Source: an uncultured Pelosinus sp.
Lineage (GTDB): Bacteria > Bacillota > Negativicutes > Sporomusales > Acetonemataceae
NCBI GenBank assembly: GCA_900542835.1
Contig: UQPB01000048.1
Coordinates: forward strand, 1 to 22,608
DNA: 22,608 nucleotides
Direction: 5' to 3'
Each line of letters starts with the position of its first letter. Position 1 is the stretch's first letter. A program made the translations under genes and the position numbers. The notes below the pieces were generated by a model. The model saw only the letters and a program-made list of their open reading frames with translations, was not told where the DNA came from and did not search any database. This document shows positions 6,888 through 15,770 of the stretch, in pieces.

Positions 6888-7913
6888 CTATGCCTCCCGG
6901 GCCTGAAATACGGCCTCGATTTCATCAAAATCCAGCACACCTTCTTCGAACGGGCGGCGCCGCATACGATGTGGCAGCGCCAGCCGGGCGGCCTTTTTAA
7001 TATCCCCGGCGGTGACCGTCGTGCGGCCGGCGAACGCCGCCAGGGTCAACGCCGTTTTTATGACGGTAATATCGGCGCGGTGCCCGTCGACCGCCAGTTT
7101 AATCGATAAGGAGGCGACCAGCAGCAGCAGGTCATCGTCAACCGCCACCTGCGGCAGCAGCTGCCGCGCCGTCAGAATCGCGTCAGCCAGCTGCTGCTGC
7201 TCTTGACGGTATTGTGCTGCAAACGCATCGGCATCAAGCTCATAGGCCAGCCGCCGTTTAATGACTTCCACCCGCTGCTGCGGCTCGTGCTCGCCGCTTA
7301 CCGTTACCGACAGACCGAAGCGGTCGAGCAGTTGCGGCCGGATATCGCCCTCCTCCGGATTCATGGTGCCGACCAGAACAAACCGGGCCGGATGCGAAAA
7401 GGAAACGCCTTCCCGCTCAACCGTATTCACACCCATGGCAGCGGCATCGAGCAGCACATCCACAACATGGTCGTCAAGCAAATTAATTTCATCCACATAT
7501 AAAATATTGCGATTGGCCTGAGCCAGCAGCCCCGGCTCAAATTTTTTCTCGCCGGCTTTGATTGCATGTTCAATATCCAGGGTGCCGACAACCCGGTCTT
7601 CGGTAGCGCTGACCGGCAGCTCCACCACCCGCATCTTCGCCGCCAGAACCGTCTCGCGCCGTTCCTGCCGCTCCAGACAGTCGCCGCATAGATGATTGAC
7701 ATCGTCGGGATCGCAGCCAAACGGACAATCCTGCACGATCCGCATGGCTGGCAAAAGGTCGGCCAAAGCCCGCACTGCCGTCGATTTGGCAGTCCCCTTC
7801 TCACCTTTAATCAAAACCCCGCCCAGCGCCGGATTGATAACATTCAGCACCAACGCCAGTTTCATGTCCTCCTGACCGACAATTGCCGTAAACGGATATA
7901 CACCTGTACGCAT
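6888..7913 (-). CDS. chlI: Chelatase I subunit (ChlI/BchI AAA+ ATPase)
   Basis: This 341-residue AAA+ ATPase opens with YPFTAIVGQEDMKLAL, typical of ChlI/BchI. The P-loop is GEKGTAKST (residues 37-45, Ala before Lys), followed by a Cys cluster at C63, C67, C76 and C79 that could bind a metal. Then come LPVSATEDRVVGTLD, Walker B ILYVDEINLL, the VGTMNPEEG sensor segment and LLDRFGL. It assembles with ChlD to power metal insertion by CobN. The first 30 residues of ChlD resemble it (YPFTAIVGQ in both), consistent with an old duplication. Two bases separate it from the upstream cbiZ stop, and GAGGAG lies eight bases before its ATG. The metal may be Co, Mg or another. The sequence alone cannot say. 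Confidence 0.92.
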   Translation of the reverse strand: MRTGVYPFTAIVGQEDMKLALVLNVINPALGGVLIKGEKGTAKSTAVRALADLLPAMRIVQDCPFGCDPDDVNHLCGDCLERQERRETVLAAKMRVVELPVSATEDRVVGTLDIEHAIKAGEKKFEPGLLAQANRNILYVDEINLLDDHVVDVLLDAAAMGVNTVEREGVSFSHPARFVLVGTMNPEEGDIRPQLLDRFGLSVTVSGEHEPQQRVEVIKRRLAYELDADAFAAQYRQEQQQLADAILTARQLLPQVAVDDDLLLLVASLSIKLAVDGHRADITVIKTALTLAAFAGRTTVTAGDIKKAARLALPHRMRRRPFEEGVLDFDEIEAVFQAREA

Positions 7914-7915
7914 GT

Positions 7916-9010
7916 TCAGTTCTCCTCATTCGTTAGTTTGCTATCGACACGCTTCACAATCAGATGGCTCCAGGCAGCCAGCAGCGCCTCATCGCCTTCA
8001 GACAGCGGCGGCGCGTCAACGCCATAGGCGGCCGCGGCCATTGCCAACAGCTCGCCGCCATGGCGGTGAGTTTCCGCCGCTGACAACAGCCGCCACTGCC
8101 GCTGGTCAAGTAAATGCAGCAGTAGCGAGCTGTATACCACCGGCCCGTCGGCATGTTCGAAGTCGCAAAGACAGTCGACAAACCGCGCCTTTGCCGCTTT
8201 GCCGCCATTTTCCCGGTAAAGCTGCCACAGGCTTTCCGCCGTGATTCCATAACGTTTCAAACGGCGCAGCGCACTGTGCTGGCTTGCCGGCGACAGCCCG
8301 CTTTGCAGCAGCAGCGCCTCCTTGACAGCGGCTGTGACGGCGCGGCCAATCAATTCGCCGAGCTTGGAATGCTTGCCGGCGGTTTCAAATAGCAGCGGCG
8401 ACATCGGATTGGCGATGACGATTGTGCTGTCCGTTCCTGAGCCGGTAGCCAGGCCGGAGGAATAATTGCTGCCAACCATCAGTTCCTGCAGCGCCGCCGT
8501 TTTCGCCTCCGTGCAGGTTACCAGCGCCCGCGCCAGGATTCCCAGCGGCAGGTCGGCGTCAATCGCCAGCATAATATTAATCGTTCCCGGCCGCTCCAGC
8601 TCCACTTTCGCCAACGGGCTGTAATAGCAGGCCGGATCGCCGACCCTGCCGCCGTTTATTTCCACACCGCCGGTCACCAGTGCGGTAACTGCTAAGGCTT
8701 CGTACTGTTCAATCTTTATCGCCGCATTTTCCATAGAAGCGGCGGTAGCCATACCGCTTGACCGCTCCGGCTCAAGGCCGAGCTCCTCGGCCACCAGCCG
8801 CATATGACCTTCATAGCTGGGGGCCCGCAGCATGCAGGCCATGCCGGCGCCGGGATTGCAGTCGTGGTTGAACACCGCCGTCAGATCCTCGCGATAGCCG
8901 CCATTATGAACCGACGTGCTCAACACCTTGCGCGGCCCGTTAAACTGGATAACCAGAGACTTATAATAGCGATAAACCGCATCGCCGCTCGATAATGTGC
9001 ATAGCCTCAT
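7916..9010 (-). CDS. cbiZ: Adenosylcobinamide amidohydrolase (CbiZ) with C-terminal extension
   Basis: CbiZ cuts the aminopropanol side chain from adenosylcobinamide or from incomplete corrinoids, returning adenosylcobyric acid for rebuilding. Supporting segments are VTALVTGGVEINGGRVGDPA (107-126), PGTINIMLAIDADLPLG (141-157) and TCTEAKTAALQELMVGSNYS (165-184), followed by GLATGSGTDSTIV. These are the conserved blocks of the family. The CbiZ domain ends near residue 240. About 125 further residues follow, mostly helical, with a Cys-Asp-rich VDCLCDFEHADG stretch, and I do not recognise them. The ATG overlaps the stop of the preceding amidohydrolase gene (TAATG), with GGAGG eight bases upstream, so translation is coupled. 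Its place beside btuFCD matches archaeal and bacterial salvage loci. Confidence 0.9.
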   Translation of the reverse strand: MRLCTLSSGDAVYRYYKSLVIQFNGPRKVLSTSVHNGGYREDLTAVFNHDCNPGAGMACMLRAPSYEGHMRLVAEELGLEPERSSGMATAASMENAAIKIEQYEALAVTALVTGGVEINGGRVGDPACYYSPLAKVELERPGTINIMLAIDADLPLGILARALVTCTEAKTAALQELMVGSNYSSGLATGSGTDSTIVIANPMSPLLFETAGKHSKLGELIGRAVTAAVKEALLLQSGLSPASQHSALRRLKRYGITAESLWQLYRENGGKAAKARFVDCLCDFEHADGPVVYSSLLLHLLDQRQWRLLSAAETHRHGGELLAMAAAAYGVDAPPLSEGDEALLAAWSHLIVKRVDSKLTNEEN

Positions 9011-9768
9011 TACGTTTCCTCCCCGCCGGCAGGCCGGATGCCAAACTGCCGCGACAGCAGCCGGCCGCCAGCCGTATCCCAGTCGAATAAAAGCACCGCC
9101 GCCTCACCGCTGTAGCGGAGCAGTGTCTTCCCTGCCGCGGCCACTACGCTTTCCGCCCGCCGGAAATCCAACTGTTGATGACAGCCGGTCTGATTGCAGA
9201 CCCAAACCGGCAGCGCCGCCGCAGCTGACGCCCGCTCCCAGCAGTCCGCCGGGCCGCAGGTGCCCGGCGGCCACGCGGCCGGCGCCACGATGACCTCCGC
9301 CCCCTGGCGGGCGAGCGCCGCCGCATGCTCCGGATACCATAAATCAGCGCAAATCAGAATGCCCGCCTTAAGCAGCGCAGTGGCAATGGGCCGGCAGCGG
9401 CGCCCTTTAGCCGCCCAGGCCTCAGCTGTTCCCACCCGCCGCAGTTTGCGATGCCGGCCCAAAATCCCCTGCGGCGAAACCACCAGACAGCTATTATACT
9501 GTTTGCCGGAGGCAGTATCGCGTTCCGCCAGGCCAAGGAACAGGGTTATCCGGTGTCGGGCGGCCTGTGCGGTCAGCAGACTAACCGCCGCCGTCAGCTC
9601 CGTCGCCGGGTTATGGCCGGCGAAGAAATAGCCCTGAAGCGCTGTCTCCGGCGTGATTACCCAATCGGCGCCGGCGGCAGCTGCCTGCTCAATCCCGGTT
9701 TGCAGCCGCCGCAGATTGACTGCCGCCGGACCGGCGCTCAGTGCCAGATGCAGCATCGCTACCTTCAT
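9010..9768 (-). CDS. Carbon-nitrogen hydrolase (nitrilase superfamily), substrate unknown
   Basis: This 252-residue nitrilase-fold enzyme has all three catalytic residues in place: Glu41 in ITPETALQGY, Lys108 in GRHRKLRRVG and Cys140 in ILICADLWYPE. Members hydrolyse or condense amides, nitriles and carbamoyl groups in the cytoplasm. Which branch this belongs to is not clear. It lacks the glutamine-dependent extension of NadE. Position between a radical SAM gene and cbiZ suggests it acts on an amide side chain of the pathway's tetrapyrrole, which is inference. ATG 9768 is preferred to GTG 9771. AGGTGA lies six bases upstream, and the start overlaps the radical SAM stop (TGATGA). Confidence 0.85.
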   Translation of the reverse strand: MKVAMLHLALSAGPAAVNLRRLQTGIEQAAAAGADWVITPETALQGYFFAGHNPATELTAAVSLLTAQAARHRITLFLGLAERDTASGKQYNSCLVVSPQGILGRHRKLRRVGTAEAWAAKGRRCRPIATALLKAGILICADLWYPEHAAALARQGAEVIVAPAAWPPGTCGPADCWERASAAAALPVWVCNQTGCHQQLDFRRAESVVAAAGKTLLRYSGEAAVLLFDWDTAGGRLLSRQFGIRPAGGEET

Positions 9769-10817
9769 CACTGCTCACCTGCCTGCTGTCCGGGGATAAA
9801 AGCCTGTTTCAATACACATTCCGGTAAATACGGACTATCCGGCTGGCCGGCGCCATACCAGCGGGCAAAGCAAGCGCCGCCGCAGCCGGAAAAATAGCGG
9901 CAGGCAGAGCAGAATGTCATACTGGCGCGGATGCGCTCGCCGATGCGGCGGCGGCAGGCCGGATCAATACCGCTGTCGACATGCCCAAGGCGGAATGCGG
10001 GAAACCCGGCCAGAGAAGCGCAGGCGTAGAGTTCACCGTCAACAGTGACAAATACAGCCTCGCCGTTCATGGCATGACAGTGGGCAAAACCGGCCGTTCG
10101 GCACCGCGCCAGATTTTCAGCCCGTTCCTGCTGCGAAAACAACAACCGTTTACCGGTGGCCCGCTCCAGCCGTGACGCGGTCGCCAGCACCTGCCGCAGG
10201 GCAGCGGCAAGCTCGCCGGCAGCGGCCGGCTTGACGCCGCTGCCCCTGCCCTGAGCCCGCAGGAGGTCAAAACCGAGTTTGCGTACATTTCCCAGGTAAT
10301 AAGCGATTTCTACAACCCCAGCCAATTCCCGCACGTTAGCAGCGGTAACCACGCAAGTGACACCCGTCTCGATACCGGCTGCGGCCAGGACCCGGACACC
10401 CCGCATAATCAACCCGCTGCTGCCCTCACCCGATGGCAGCAGCCGCTGCCGGTCGTTTTGCGGCGGCCGGCCGTCAAGGCTGACGCCGACGCCGATTCCC
10501 TCTCGCCGCAAAAAACGGGCAATCCGCTCATCAAGCAAAGAGGCGTTAGTCTGCAGTTGCAGCAAGGCGGCAATATGATTACATCTGATATAAGCGACAA
10601 TTTCCTGGATTAGATCGAAGGCCAGCAGCGGTTCGCCGCCGCTGAACTGCAGCAGAAACGGACGATTGCCCTGAGCCGCCAGCCGGATAGCCTTAACGGC
10701 TGTGTCAAAGGCCATCTGCCGCTGCGGCTGTTCATCGGCGTAACAGTAGCTGCAGGCAAAATTGCAGCTGCCCGTCAGGCTCAAAATCAGCATCTTGCAA
10801 GCATGCTCAATGATCAC
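9768..10817 (-). CDS. Radical SAM protein with SPASM-type C-terminus
   Basis: This 349-residue protein has the radical SAM motif C18-x3-C22-x2-C25 (SCNFACSYCYA), GGEP at 60-63, and a Cys-rich C-terminus: C239, C247, C266, C288, C303, C306, C312, C316 and C334. The last group, CSACRYFSGCGGACFARWYG, is the SPASM/twitch signature that binds auxiliary iron-sulfur clusters. SPASM enzymes usually modify peptides or activate enzymes (anSME, PqqE), so a peptide or protein partner is possible, but no small precursor gene is seen nearby. The GTG start at 10817 overlaps the cobN end by 11 bases, with GGAGG (10824-10828) six bases before it. A longer frame reading upstream into cobN has no supporting site. 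The substrate is unknown. Confidence 0.87.
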   Translation of the reverse strand: MIIEHACKMLILSLTGSCNFACSYCYADEQPQRQMAFDTAVKAIRLAAQGNRPFLLQFSGGEPLLAFDLIQEIVAYIRCNHIAALLQLQTNASLLDERIARFLRREGIGVGVSLDGRPPQNDRQRLLPSGEGSSGLIMRGVRVLAAAGIETGVTCVVTAANVRELAGVVEIAYYLGNVRKLGFDLLRAQGRGSGVKPAAAGELAAALRQVLATASRLERATGKRLLFSQQERAENLARCRTAGFAHCHAMNGEAVFVTVDGELYACASLAGFPAFRLGHVDSGIDPACRRRIGERIRASMTFCSACRYFSGCGGACFARWYGAGQPDSPYLPECVLKQAFIPGQQAGEQ

Positions 10818-13800
10818 TTTGCTCCTCCAGTTCCCCTTCGATCGCCAGGTAAAGCTGCTCCAGCTCCGTCTGAACCGCGGCCTGCGGCCGCCACATGCCG
10901 CGTTTTGCCGCTTCCAGCAGCTTTTCCGCAAGCCGCAGCAGCGCCCAGGGATTGACTTGCCGCATCCAGTCCTGCAGCGAAGCGTCGAGAGCGTAGGTTT
11001 GCGCCAGGCTGTCGTACATCCAGTCTTCCATCACCTGGCTGGTGGCATCCCATTCGTAGCAATGGGCCACGACAGCGGCGAGATCGGCAGCGCCTTTATA
11101 GCCATGCCGGCGCATCCCGTCAATATATTTCGGGTTCAGTGTTTCCGCCCGGAAAATCCGGCGGAATTCCTCCTGCAGGCTGCGCAGCCTGATTTGGGAA
11201 CGGTCGCTGCTGTCGCCGCAATAGGAACGCGGCGCCTGCCCGCGAAAGCTGCGGACGGCGGCGATCATGCCGCCATGATAAGCATTGAAATCATCGGAAT
11301 TCAACAAATGAACGTCACGATTGTCTTCATTTTTGACTGTAGCCTCGATGCCGGCAAGCCGCCGCCGGAATAATTCGGGACAAAAATCGCCGCGGCGGCC
11401 GCCGCCATAGGCATGTGCGCCCCAGCGCACATAGACCTGCGTCAAATCATCGGCTGTCTGCCAGTGCTTTGTTTCCAGGACATCGCCGACACCGGCACCG
11501 TAAGCGCCCGGCGGACAACCGAACACGCGCGTGCAGGCGTCCCGCCAGGCCTCCTGCACAGTCGCCCCCTGTTTCGCCATATCGGCGCTGTCTGCCAGCG
11601 CATGCTTGCGGACAAAATTGGCGTCAACCGCCTCAGCCAGAGCCGCCGTCATTTCTGCCGCCTTAGCCATCCACTGCACCGCCGCCGGCAGTGAGTCGCG
11701 AAACATGCCGCTGATGCGGACAGTGGCGTCAATACGCGGCCGTTTCAGTTCGCCGAGGGGGATAACCTCAAGCCCTGTGACGCGCAAACTGCCCTTCTGC
11801 CAAACCGGACGCACGCCCAGGAGATAAAAATACTCGGCGATGCATTGACCGCGGCTGCGCATGTTGGCACCGCTCCACAGGACCATGCCGATCGACTCCG
11901 GATAGCGGCCTTCCTCAGCAATAAACCGTTCAAGCAGACTGTCTGCCAGCCGCTTGCCGATTTCCCACGCCGCCTGTGTCGGCAGCGTACGCGGATCGAC
12001 GCCGTAAAAATTGCGTCCGGTCGGCAGAATATCCGTCCCGCCGCTGCTCGGCGCGCCCGCCGGCCCCGGTTCGACATAAGCGCCGGACAACGCCGCCAGC
12101 AAATGCTCCTGCTCCGCCACAGTTTGCGCCAAGGCCGGCGCCAGCCTGGAACAAACGGCAGTGGCAATTGTCCGCAAAGCGGTCTGCTGCGGCTGCGGCA
12201 AGGCTGCTACCCAGTCGATCCGGTCGATAGACGCCGCTTGTTCGCTGCAGCCGCCTGCCAGCAGCTGCATGAGCAGGGCGCGGCTGCGATCTTGAATCTC
12301 ATCTGCCAGCTGTGCATACGAACGGCCGTCGCCGGCAACAGCCGCGCTTTGCTCCTGTAACTGCCGCCGGTTCAGACCATAGGCCGCCGCCAGCGTCTCG
12401 GGCAGCGACGGAACCGCGCCGTCAGCGTATTCGGTCAGAGCCAGCAGGTATTCGCACAGAGCTTCGCCCGCCGGCGGACTGCCCAGTATATGCAGTCCGG
12501 TGCGGACTCGCATTTGCTTTAAGTCGGCCAGATAAGCATGGAGGCGGCCAATATACGCCACCGCGGCTTCCGCCGGCAGCGGCGGCACATCTGCCTCCAG
12601 GTTCAAGGCCGCCGCTTTTTGCCGGATCAGATCAACGACAACCATCGCGTTTGCCGGCTGATCGCGGCTTGTTTCCCGGTATTCATCCAGCAGCGCTTCC
12701 AGTTCCGCCAGCTGACCGTAAGTACCGGCTGCACCTGTCGGCGGCGGCAAATGGCCGATCAGGCAGGCGGCGCCGCGCCGCTTCGCCTGCATGCCCTCGC
12801 CGACAATGGTGATTAGATAGGGATAGATGTTCGGCAAATCAGTCAGCGCCAGATCGGGATAGCAGCATTCGGACAGAGCCGCGCTCTTGCCGGGCAGCCA
12901 TTCCAGCGAGCCGTGTGTACCGACATGTACCAGCGCGTCGGCGCCAAACACATCGCGAAGCCATTGATAGTACGCCAGATAGTGATGCGTCGGCGCCGCA
13001 TCAGGCGAATGATACAACTTAGCGGGGTCTTCGCCAAAACCGCGCGGCGGCTGAACGCTGATAAACACATTGCCATTGCGCAGGCCCGGCACCAGCAAAT
13101 CGCCGCCATCATTGAACACGTCGCCAGGGGACTCGCCCCAGTTGTCGCGCAACTGCTGCCGCACCGTCTGCGGCCAGGTGTCAAAGCAGCGGCTGTACTC
13201 GCCGCCGCTAAGACGGAAGGCGGCCGCCGCCTGCGTTGCCGATAAAAAACGCCGTTCATTGGTCGTCCCTGCCAGCAACTGCCGCATCAGCTCCGCAGCG
13301 TCGGCCGGCGGCTCCAGATGGTAGCCGTCGTCAGCCAGCCGCTGCAGCAGCAGGCTGACGCTGGCCGGAGTATCCAGTCCCTGGCCGCTGCCGATACTGG
13401 CATTATTGGCAGGATAATTATGTAAAACAATTGCCACTTTTTTATCCCGGTTCGGTTTACGCCGCAGCAGCGCCCATTTTTTCGCTTTCGCGGCCAGCCG
13501 CTCGATACGCTCAGCCAGCGGCGCATAGCGGGTCGAGCCGCTGACGGCGGCCTCCTTGCCCGCCAGCGGCAGACTATGGACAACCCCGTCAAACTCGGGC
13601 AGAGAAACGCTCAGCGACAGCTCCACCGGCGTCATACCCTCCAGGCTTTGCTCCCATGCCGCCGCGCCGCGCAGCAGCGAATAGGCCTGCAGTACCGGCA
13701 CGCCAAGCCGCGCCAGAAAGCCTGTTTCAACCGGCCGGCCGATTGTCAGGGAAAACTTCATCGTGTTGATCAGCACATCGATAACCGGGTGACCGCCGGC

Positions 13801-14502
13801 ATAAAAATAGCGCTGGACCGCGTCGTCGACACCGGGTGCGTTCAGGACTGGATCGCGTCCCCAATAACTGAAAACGGCGATAACATTCATTCCCTGTGCC
13901 TCCAGTTCGGCAATCAGGGCTGTCTGGTGAGCCAGGTCGTCCCAGACGAACTCGTCACGCGGCAGCAGGATGCCAATGGTTGGCCGGCCGCTGTCCAGAC
14001 GGCGCAGATACGCCGCCGCGTCCGTGCAGGGCTCTGGCAGCGCCGGATGGATAATCCCGTTCCACAGCAAGGGCTGCGGCGGCTCCGGTTTGCCGCCGCC
14101 GCGGCAGATATAGTCGAGCCACAACCATAACCGGCGATAGTTAGCCAGCCCGCCACAGGCCAGATACCGCCGAAGCATCAGCCGCTGCGCCTCAGTGACG
14201 CCGCAGATGCTGTCACCGGCTTCAATTTCGGTAGCCAGCAAAACATGCTTCTGCCGCCGCTCCTCTAAATACCGCAGCGCTTGCCGCAGAAACGCCGTAT
14301 CGCGGCTGCTGCCCATCCAGGAAATCACCACCAGGCAGCTGCCGGTAAATCGCTGCCGCCAAGCCTGATCAAACCCGCTGCTGTCACTAAGGTAAATGAC
14401 CCGGTCATCGCCGCTACGGCGGCCGGCGGCCGAAAGTTCCGCCTGCGCCTGTCGCAGCATGGCGCATTGACGGTCAATATTGGTTATGTATAAAATCCCC
14501 AT
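10807..14502 (-). CDS. cobN: CobN-type large chelatase subunit (CobN/BchH family)
   Basis: This 1231-residue protein is the catalytic, tetrapyrrole-binding subunit of an ATP-dependent metal chelatase. The family signature HVGTHGSLEWLPGKSAALS starts at residue 526. It is followed by NIYPYLITIVGEGMQAKRRG, an insert with LPPPTGAAGTYGQL, and later WSGANMRSRGQCIAEYFYLLGVRPVW and the VQEAWRDACTRVFGCPPGAYGAGVGD block, all typical of CobN. In the aerobic pathway CobN works with CobS and CobT to insert cobalt into hydrogenobyrinate diamide. Here the partners are ChlI and ChlD, an arrangement known in other genomes. No other aerobic cobalamin genes are seen, so the metal and ring acceptor are open. ATG 14502 has GGAGG six bases upstream. 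A 17-base gap separates it from btuD. Confidence 0.92.
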   Translation of the reverse strand: MGILYITNIDRQCAMLRQAQAELSAAGRRSGDDRVIYLSDSSGFDQAWRQRFTGSCLVVISWMGSSRDTAFLRQALRYLEERRQKHVLLATEIEAGDSICGVTEAQRLMLRRYLACGGLANYRRLWLWLDYICRGGGKPEPPQPLLWNGIIHPALPEPCTDAAAYLRRLDSGRPTIGILLPRDEFVWDDLAHQTALIAELEAQGMNVIAVFSYWGRDPVLNAPGVDDAVQRYFYAGGHPVIDVLINTMKFSLTIGRPVETGFLARLGVPVLQAYSLLRGAAAWEQSLEGMTPVELSLSVSLPEFDGVVHSLPLAGKEAAVSGSTRYAPLAERIERLAAKAKKWALLRRKPNRDKKVAIVLHNYPANNASIGSGQGLDTPASVSLLLQRLADDGYHLEPPADAAELMRQLLAGTTNERRFLSATQAAAAFRLSGGEYSRCFDTWPQTVRQQLRDNWGESPGDVFNDGGDLLVPGLRNGNVFISVQPPRGFGEDPAKLYHSPDAAPTHHYLAYYQWLRDVFGADALVHVGTHGSLEWLPGKSAALSECCYPDLALTDLPNIYPYLITIVGEGMQAKRRGAACLIGHLPPPTGAAGTYGQLAELEALLDEYRETSRDQPANAMVVVDLIRQKAAALNLEADVPPLPAEAAVAYIGRLHAYLADLKQMRVRTGLHILGSPPAGEALCEYLLALTEYADGAVPSLPETLAAAYGLNRRQLQEQSAAVAGDGRSYAQLADEIQDRSRALLMQLLAGGCSEQAASIDRIDWVAALPQPQQTALRTIATAVCSRLAPALAQTVAEQEHLLAALSGAYVEPGPAGAPSSGGTDILPTGRNFYGVDPRTLPTQAAWEIGKRLADSLLERFIAEEGRYPESIGMVLWSGANMRSRGQCIAEYFYLLGVRPVWQKGSLRVTGLEVIPLGELKRPRIDATVRISGMFRDSLPAAVQWMAKAAEMTAALAEAVDANFVRKHALADSADMAKQGATVQEAWRDACTRVFGCPPGAYGAGVGDVLETKHWQTADDLTQVYVRWGAHAYGGGRRGDFCPELFRRRLAGIEATVKNEDNRDVHLLNSDDFNAYHGGMIAAVRSFRGQAPRSYCGDSSDRSQIRLRSLQEEFRRIFRAETLNPKYIDGMRRHGYKGAADLAAVVAHCYEWDATSQVMEDWMYDSLAQTYALDASLQDWMRQVNPWALLRLAEKLLEAAKRGMWRPQAAVQTELEQLYLAIEGELEEQSDH

Positions 14503-14519
14503 ACCAGTCCTCCCGCCGC

Positions 14520-15770
14520 TCAGGCAAGCAAGGCGGCAGCCCGCTCAAGAAATTGCGCCGTTGTCATGAGCGCCGGTTGTCGCTCAAGCAACTCGCGATA
14601 AAGTCGTGATGCCTCGCCGCCGCTGAAGTCACGGCCGTCGATCGGACTGTCCTCCAGCACGACCAGCTTGCCGGCGTCAAACGCCGCCCGCAGATTATCA
14701 AGATTTTGCCGGCTAAAGCAAAGATTTCCAAGAACAACCAGATCGGAGGCAGCAATAAGCCGCCGGTGCTGTTCAGCTTGTTCCGTCGTCACCGCACTGA
14801 ACGCAGGGGCAGCCACATACTTGGCGCCAAACGCATCAGCGGCGGCGGCATCAGTATCACCGGCCTGCAGCACACCGGCGCTTAACCGGCAGCCCAGCTC
14901 GTACAGCCGGCGCATTACTGCGCCGCAGACGCCGCCGCCGCCGATTAGATGGACATGACGCCGGGTCGCCGGCTGCGCCGGCTCCTCATAGGTATGCAGA
15001 TCCAGGTTGCCGGTGACGCTGTTGACAAATACCGCCGAATGCAAGCCATAGGCGCGAGCCAGGTTTTCCCGGGTAATCACCGCCGCCGGCTGGCCGTCAG
15101 CGATGATCCGGCCGCCGGCCAGCAGCAGCAGCCGCGAACAAAACTTCGCCGCCATGCGGATATCGTGCGCGATCAGCAGGACGGTTTTTCCGGTTTGGCA
15201 AACACTGCGGCAATAACGAAAAATTTCTTCCTGATATACCAGATCGAGACTGGCGGTCGGCTCATCGAGAAACAGCAGCGGCGTTTCCTGCGCCAGCGCC
15301 TTGGCCAGTAAAATGCGCTGCCGCTCGCCGCCCGATACTTCTGTCACCGCCTTACCGGCCAAAGCAACCACACCGGTAAAATCCATATACTTCAAAGCAA
15401 TTGCCTTGTCGGCGCTGCTTTCATTCCGCCACCACTCCAAATGCGGATAGCGGCCGGCCAGTACGATCTGCAAAGCGGTAAAGCCAAAGCCAACGTTGAC
15501 CTCCTGCTGCATATAGGCAATCAGGCGGGCTGCTTGTTTTGCGCTCAGAAGCGACAGCGGTCGGCCAAAAACGGTCACCTCGCCGCCGCGCAGCGGCAGC
15601 AGACCGCGCAGCCCCTTCAGCAGCGTGCTTTTACCGGCGCCGTTAGGACCGATGACACCGATAAACTCGCCGCGTTCAGCTTGAAAACTGCACGCACGGA
15701 CAATCTCCTTCTCACCAATGGCAATCGCTACCTGGCTAACCTGCAGCGCTGTCTGATCCGTATGCGTCAT
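14520..15770 (-). CDS. btuD: BtuD-like ABC ATPase with an extra C-terminal Rossmann-like domain
   Basis: This 416-residue ATPase belongs to a cobalamin/siderophore-type importer. Residues 1-255 form the ATPase: Walker A GPNGAGKST (41-49), signature VSGGERQ (145-151), Walker B LLFLDEPTASLD (165-176) and switch His202 in LIAHD. Residues 272-416 are additional. They open with HLIGGGGVCGAVM (274-286) and contain VVLGNLCFS and LVVLEDSPIDGRDFSGGEA, suggesting a nucleotide-binding-like alpha/beta fold. I do not recognise the family. Ordinary BtuD or FecE proteins end near 250-280 residues. The extension could regulate transport or carry an enzymatic step on the incoming ligand. The ATG overlaps the btuC stop by four bases (ATGA), with GGGAGG upstream. 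Confidence 0.88.
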   Translation of the reverse strand: MTHTDQTALQVSQVAIAIGEKEIVRACSFQAERGEFIGVIGPNGAGKSTLLKGLRGLLPLRGGEVTVFGRPLSLLSAKQAARLIAYMQQEVNVGFGFTALQIVLAGRYPHLEWWRNESSADKAIALKYMDFTGVVALAGKAVTEVSGGERQRILLAKALAQETPLLFLDEPTASLDLVYQEEIFRYCRSVCQTGKTVLLIAHDIRMAAKFCSRLLLLAGGRIIADGQPAAVITRENLARAYGLHSAVFVNSVTGNLDLHTYEEPAQPATRRHVHLIGGGGVCGAVMRRLYELGCRLSAGVLQAGDTDAAAADAFGAKYVAAPAFSAVTTEQAEQHRRLIAASDLVVLGNLCFSRQNLDNLRAAFDAGKLVVLEDSPIDGRDFSGGEASRLYRELLERQPALMTTAQFLERAAALLA

